From: Antedon mediterranea
Taxonomy: Eukaryota > Echinodermata > Crinoidea > Comatulida > Antedonidae
Length of the DNA: 64,000 nucleotides
Direction: 5' to 3'
Assembly: GCF_964355755.1 (NCBI RefSeq)
Contig: NC_092677.1
Span: 17,704,101-17,768,100 of the forward strand
Shown here: piece after piece, positions 58,970 through 64,000 of the stretch
Numbering within the stretch: position 1 is the stretch's first letter
How the letters are laid out: each line of letters starts with the position of its first letter
Program-made: the position numbers and the translations under genes
Notes under the pieces: model-generated
Told to the model about the DNA's origin: nothing
Database searches by the model: none
The model's input: only the letters and a program-made list of their open reading frames with translations

Positions 58970-59038
58970 CAGACGTATGGAGTGTTAAACTTAATTTCAA
59001 TTCTTTATGTATAGAAAATGAGACTTCAATTGTAACTC
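58970..59038 (-). CDS. Penultimate exon of the unrecognised minus-strand gene (57-63 kb)
   Basis: An ATGCAG acceptor (59039-59041 as ctg) and a GTAGGC donor bound 69 nt. It begins with two bases of a split codon, then VTIEVSFSIHKELKLSLTLH and TS, leaving one G. Joined to the terminal exon the peptide reads on without a stop. The alternation of hydrophobic and polar residues suggests beta strands. The acceptor has little pyrimidine tract, which lowers confidence. Confidence 0.48.
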
Positions 59039-59954
59039 CTGCATATATTATAATTTTACATACGTTTGACAAGTTTCCTCGGCGCTGTTGAAAAATCTGT
59101 TAATCAGCGGGGCTCATACCCGGGTACTAATGCTAGTGTTATAGTAAAAAAAAGTAAAATAAATTAGTGTTGAAAAATAATTGGGAGAAACAACCAAAAC
59201 TTCATTTTTTGTGTGTATTGATTGATTGATTATTTATTTAATTATTGATTGATTGGAAAATATTGCATCATGGTCACATCCATAATTTTTCAAAATAGCG
59301 AAATTTGTAATTAAGATTAGGAAATAGTTTGATAAAACAAATCTTCCACATTCCTTGAAAGCCTATTAAATATATGAAGAATGTAAGATTATAATGTGTA
59401 TATAATATGGAATTTTTTATTTAAAAAAAAAGTAAAGTTGCGGAGGACATGGTCAGTTGGATACTCTGGCCTCTCTGTCAGATGTTATTGAAAGAAGACT
59501 CTCTCAATAAATTCTATATGGAAAACAACCCAGTAAAATAAAAGCTGCAGAATTATTAAAAAGTAATTACTCAAGTGATCAAAGATCAATCATTTAGAAA
59601 ATAAATATATTCCTTTATTAACAAATTACATTAATTTAACTAAGCTACTTAAAACTAATAAATTATCAAGTTTTTAATTAACGACAAAAGCATTGTGTGA
59701 TCAATCGTTTTAAGAACAGAACTTAAAACAGCATGTTATGTGACTACTACCTAAATACACTAGATTATGTTCTGAAATTAATTAACAAGCATAATCACTG
59801 TAACAATCTCATCATTGCTTATTCATCACAGTAGACAAATATTTATACAAGTGAGCTTTAAATATTGTTTAATAAAAAAACTTATCTGTTGTTGATGTTA
59901 CAAAGTACAAAATTTTACCACAATTATGTATTTAAAGTGCGCTATCTGCTTTAC

Positions 59955-60007
59955 CAACAAGTGGAGACTTTCACATATCTCTTATCATCTACGTCTGTTG
60001 TAGACTT
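59955..60007 (-). CDS. Probable upstream exon of the minus-strand gene (57-63 kb)
   Basis: A T-rich tract ending AATATACAG (ctg at 60008-60010) precedes KSTTDVDDKRYVKVSTC plus two bases and a GTAAAG donor. Only one frame is open. It starts in phase 0, as left by the exon at 62899-62970. It cannot join directly to 58970-59038 without a stop, so another exon must lie between, or the donor is different. Confidence 0.38.
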
Positions 60008-60858
60008 CTGTATATTAAACAATTATCAACAAAATTATCAGATTGATAGGAAAATCATAATTGCTTAAACTGCGAGTTCATTTGTTCTGTAGCTAGGTCA
60101 GGAATTAAATGTCGATAAACCTACCGTTAACAAGTTAAATGACATGTATGATAAAGCGATATTGGCGTCTTTCATATATATCATATCTACTTCTCATTGT
60201 CTGGACATAAATGACCAAACAATATTCAAGTGCATACATATAGGTGCGATAAATCTAATTAGAATACAGTGTCACGTATTTCACACTTAACCTCGGTGAA
60301 AAATCAACAGCTGATTTAAACAACCTACTATGTAAAACGCTTCGGAAACGGTATTGTGGTTGTCGTTTATTTAAACAGTCAATAACATTACATCGACATC
60401 GAATTAACACTTGGTGTTGTCTCACCGCTCATTTGCTTGATTGATAAGTTATATCTAATCAAGTAAATTCAAGTAGATTACGACCGCTGTCAGTCTTGCG
60501 ATATTCCACGTGAAATGTAACTGATAAGATGTAACTTGACATACAAAAGTATGGATATCAAATTGTTGGAATCTTGTCTCACCAAGGAGCAAACAAAATA
60601 AAAAAAGAAAATTGTGTTTGTAATATAAACTAATTATTAATTAAGAAATTATTTTGGAAAAACCGATTCGAATGAAAACAAACTGTTAAAAAATATAAAT
60701 TATAGGCCTCTAAAAAATATACAATATATTTCACAATGGTTTAGTAAAGTTATAAACATATACAATAAAAACCTTTTAAAAACATTTTGTTCAGTTAGCC
60801 TCTTGTTTAAATGGTAGTAAACATAATACAGTATACAGGTTTATAACCTTGGTTCAAG

Positions 60859-60888
60859 CCAATCAGACGCGCTGAAATGAATCACGTG
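60859..60888 (+). promoter_or_regulatory. CCAAT box and CACGTG E-box
   Basis: CCAATCAG (60859-60866) and CACGTG (60883-60888) stand close together in a patch with raised GC and CpG. About 145 bp downstream is an ATGGCGGACG start. This looks like a promoter for plus-strand transcription inside an intron of the minus-strand gene, or for a gene leaving to the right. Confidence 0.3.
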
Positions 60889-61032
60889 AGCGCTCTTTAT
60901 TTCTTTACTATTACTGGTGCAAAAAGCATGCAGCCAAAAAGCATAACAGCACTCTGCGTGTAAATCATATGCAGTTTACTGATCGCGCTAGCTACACGCT
61001 GCATGATTTACCAGTACGAACCAGTCGTTTAC

Positions 61033-61146
61033 ATGGCGGACGATTTAAAAAATTATATAAAAGAAACACACACCACTTGTATATCTTGTCTGGTACATGA
61101 CTGTTTTGTGACGGCTAGGCTAGGGGGTGATTTGGTCGCCAAATAG
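61033..61146 (+). CDS. Possible first coding exon on the plus strand
   Basis: ATGGCGGAC in a TTACATGG context opens MADDLKNYIKETHTTCISCL, then VHDCFVTARLGGDLVAK before TAG (61144-61146). The start resembles many animal N-termini and follows promoter-like motifs. A GTGATT donor in GGGGGTGATT near 61124-61133 would splice before the stop. No second exon was identified, so this stays a weak candidate. Confidence 0.22.
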   Translation: MADDLKNYIKETHTTCISCLVHDCFVTARLGGDLVAK

Positions 61147-61221
61147 ATTGATGCTTGCTGCAGTAAGCCTATGTTCCTACCTAGGCTAAAAGGTAAATGA
61201 AAATAGTTCATAGACCCATGT

Positions 61222-61331
61222 TATAAAACAAATAATGCACAAGTCTAAGGTTATTCACAATGTTTACCATTGTAAATACCCTCTCTACCACTCCACTAAC
61301 GCACTCTGACTTGTGCATTATTTGTATAATA
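61222..61331. mobile_element. Short inverted-repeat element (MITE-like)
   Basis: AAATAATGCACAAGTC (61231-61246) and its exact reverse complement (61308-61323) flank a 61-bp loop that includes ACCCTCTCTACCACTCCACT. Imperfect pairing extends a further 8 bp outward. No clear target duplication is visible. Confidence 0.6.
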
Positions 61332-62898
61332 TTAGGTTCTTGTTGGGGATATAAATTAACCAATTTTATTGCAATGTATAAATATCAGGGGCGTCTCCAA
61401 CCAAAGCCTATTTAGTCTCCGCCTAAATATCGAAGCCTAAAATAACATTTTGATAAATTATCAATGTCGCCCTCTAGTGCTCAAAAACTAAACATGCAGT
61501 ACTGAGTTTTAAGTAACAATGATTAGGTTCAGTTTAACTTGTTTATCAAAACAATTTATTTGTCATTCGTTTAATTTGTTAATTTTGTGGGTTTTAAGTT
61601 TTGCATTTTATTGCGCACAAGCACCACTGTTATAAAGGTATCGTTTTTGAAAATAAAATTTTCAAAATATATAAATCAATAAAATTATCTTATCAAAATT
61701 ACAAAATGTTTAGTCTTTTGAAATAAGGTCCCATAATGTTTAAATTAGCTTTGAATTCTTCTTGTTGTCTTATGTGTTTTTAAATATATTCTATTAGCTG
61801 TAAGTGGCAGCATGGAGGTATTATTTTATACCTCCATGGCGGCAGGCCCTGTCGAGTGCGAATTGAAATATAAATTTTGAAGAAAAAATATATAAAAAAA
61901 AAAAATATATCTTACTTCAATATTAAACATTAAAATGATTATTTAGCCACGACTCTGACATCTCAACTCGTTTACATCAATGCAGCCTTTATGAAGATGT
62001 GAATGTCAACACTACTTTGGGTACAAGTATGAAATATTTTCATACAGAAATCTACATTTGGTGTAAATTATTAATAATTTCAACAAACACTGTAAAATTC
62101 AACAATTTACTGTAAACAAACCCAAACTCACTATTATTAAATTTCCACAATAAAATTAATCAAATTTTAGAAAAATCACAAACGTGTGAAAATAAAGTGC
62201 TATTCTATCACTAACCTCTGACTATGAACTACTTGTAAAATAATTAGCCATAGTTAATTAGATCATGATGCAACAAATGATTAGATCATTACACTATGAC
62301 CTATTAATTAGTTAATGGTTCAAAGTAAATGAACAAATGATTTGGTAATTGTGAATATATTTCTTTGTTCCAAACATAATTGTACTTGTTGAGTATGTTG
62401 TATTGTTTAATTTCTTTATTCTCATTAAAAAAATGTGCAGACCATTCTTTTGTGTTTAATTTGTTTGTTTTTTACATATATTTAGTTTTATTGGCAGGAT
62501 TAGCAGTGAATTTACAGTGAAACACTAAATAAACAAGAAATATTTCTTACAAAAAAAACAACTCGACTTTTTGACGTAACAGTTTTAATCATTGCTCTAT
62601 CTTCATTATGGTGCTTTTTAATTGATATTCTATCTACTAATTTAAGAAATAATTATTTATTATCAATTATTTTTTACAATCAGTAGTAAACATTTTGTAT
62701 AATATAAATATAGACTTAAACTATTATAGTACTTTACATATTCCAGGGTAGAGGTGTTACTCCCTAGGCAGTGTGACCCACATACCCCAACATTCCAGTA
62801 ACAAACATTCTAATTTCCAAACCTCCGACAAACGTACTCACTAATCAAACAATTCTTTATCTATACACACCATATGTTCAAAAATGTTATTCTCTTAC
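61332..62898. other. Non-coding stretch with a hairpin
   Basis: CATGGAGGTA...TACCTCCATG at 61811-61838 forms a 10-bp stem with an 8-nt loop; its TACCTCC/GGAGGTA arms recall the hairpin at 14810-14829. Otherwise it is AT-rich, with no supported exon. Confidence 0.5.
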
Positions 62899-62970
62899 AA
62901 ATATATGAAACAAACGAAAAAAGCGATTCAATCCATATGATTCTATGCAGTGTTTCAAACATTGTTTCTT
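62899..62970 (-). CDS. Probable internal exon of the minus-strand gene (57-63 kb)
   Basis: A strong acceptor (ACTTTATTTGTTCATCTAG, cta at 62971-62973) and a GTAAGAGA donor bound 72 nt. In phase 0 it reads KKQCLKHCIESYGLNRFFRL then FHIF, a protein-like amphipathic helix, with phase 0 left at the end. Assignment to the gene ending at 57402 rests on strand and proximity. The family is not recognised. Confidence 0.5.
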
Positions 62971-64000
62971 CTAGATGAACAAATAAAGTAGTTTTTTTTT
63001 TAAATATCAAAAACCTATTATTGATACACTTGTTTCTCTTATAATTGCACTGACTGTAATAAGAACAAATTTGTAAGTTAACGGTGTAATGAATTGAACC
63101 TAGTACCCTAGAAATTGTTAAGCGAGTATTTATCACCAAGCTCTGATACCGCTAAAATGCCAAGAATCATTACTGTACTCTGTTTAATAAGAATTATATA
63201 ATTAAAACTTATAACAAAATATATATTTTTAATAAGATTAAAAATCTATTAGGATTATTAACTACAAATTGAGACAGCTTTCATTGCCAATGGTGTGAAC
63301 GTAAAGTTGATTACAGTGCAAGATCAAATACATTAAATAAGAAATAGATGAACTATCAACCCTAGGGCCAAGCACAATCTTTCTCACCAAAAAAAACAGA
63401 GGTTCGCACCTCTAGATATACACACAAAGAATTGATTTCAATTCTACGATGATTATACTAATAATTATGTTAAATCAGGCAAAAAAAATTAAGTGTGTAC
63501 CAGAGGGATATCATTTGTTTATTGAGATTTAAGAAGTACATCACTGTGTCACTGTGCACCATTGTATTCCTTTTCAGGTCAACTATAATTCATATTAGAT
63601 TAATAAATGCTTAATCCGTTGAGGTGTGAACGTGGTCGAAATAATAAGACAGAGTATGACCGCCGGCTTTTGAAATTAATCTTAATAATCTACATCATTG
63701 TTATCAGTCTTAGGCCTCCGATGACAAAATCATCCAACTTTACAGCGGTGTTTTGCGCAGCGTTTAGCAATGAAAAGGAGTGTAAATAATGGGATTACTC
63801 GGTGTGTTATGATAGGCAAAGCGGTTTTCAGTTTGAATATATTCATGGCTTTGTTAACACTCTCAAAGTGTGACAATGAATGTAATTAATCTTATGTGTA
63901 AAATAATCTTTATGAAATCAATAATGAAGAATTATGAAATGATTTGTTAAGTGTTAGTTAACTCTACACTATGGATGGATGAACAAGAAAAGAGAAAGAA
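62971..64000. other. Right edge, no supported feature
   Basis: Any 5' exons of the minus-strand gene could lie here or beyond the edge. A 60-codon plus-strand frame at 63607-63789 has no start context, splice site or family resemblance. Confidence 0.4.

Noticed and set aside
59410-59530. Minus-strand block after ATCTGACAG with the peptide RPEYPTDHVLRNFT.
   Set aside because: No donor follows, and the frame does not fit between the exons at 59955 and 58970.
1-64000. CRISPR arrays, bacterial operons, phage or viral genes.
   Set aside because: None seen; tandem repeats lack unique spacers, and coding sequence is intron-split and eukaryotic.

Overview
The window reads as nuclear DNA of an animal, most likely a marine invertebrate. 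It is strongly AT-rich, has spliced genes with long introns, and carries no prokaryotic gene clusters. Five dispersed 5S rRNA-headed SINE sequences, several DNA transposons with terminal inverted repeats, a non-LTR retrotransposon tail and repeat families I associate with marine invertebrates fit an echinoderm-like or other invertebrate deuterostome. That placement is inference; no rRNA gene, mitochondrial gene or full-length marker protein is present. Nearly all real coding sequence lies in small exons that single-frame ORF calling misses. I rebuilt exons from splice sites and phase continuity.

Left third (1-28.6 kb): a minus-strand gene begins at 28548 and runs leftward. Exons at 28419-28548, 26164-26225, 25439-25897, 23292-23417 and 22052-22093 join in phase and give an N-terminal SOWAH (sosondowah) domain followed by a charged coiled coil. 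A further good exon is at 12748-12801, with two weaker microexons at 10.2 and 5.6 kb. The ankyrin repeats expected for the family are not seen and may lie beyond the left edge. The introns hold a 1.7-kb minisatellite (period 45), a Mutator-like element with 9-bp target duplications, a truncated non-LTR retrotransposon and two copies of an unusual transposon built from GC palindromes alternating with GTGTAAAC-type motifs.

Middle (28.6-46.3 kb): a 2.4-kb Harbinger-like element is followed on the plus strand by two exons that splice in frame to a stop with a downstream AATAAA. An unrecognised minus-strand gene has exons at 46214-46235, 45180-45422, 43764-43824 and 41132-41152. A shorter relative of the Harbinger-like element sits beside one of these exons.

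Right (46.3-64 kb): a 1.1-kb element with TA target duplications contains a perfect 44-bp palindrome. A 1.0-kb Harbinger-type element carries a decayed Myb/SANT-like gene. The 3' end of a third, unrecognised minus-strand gene lies at 57402-59038, with probable further exons at 59955-60007 and 62899-62970. The rest is non-coding sequence with SINE copies. I see no functional tRNA, rRNA, CRISPR or viral gene.
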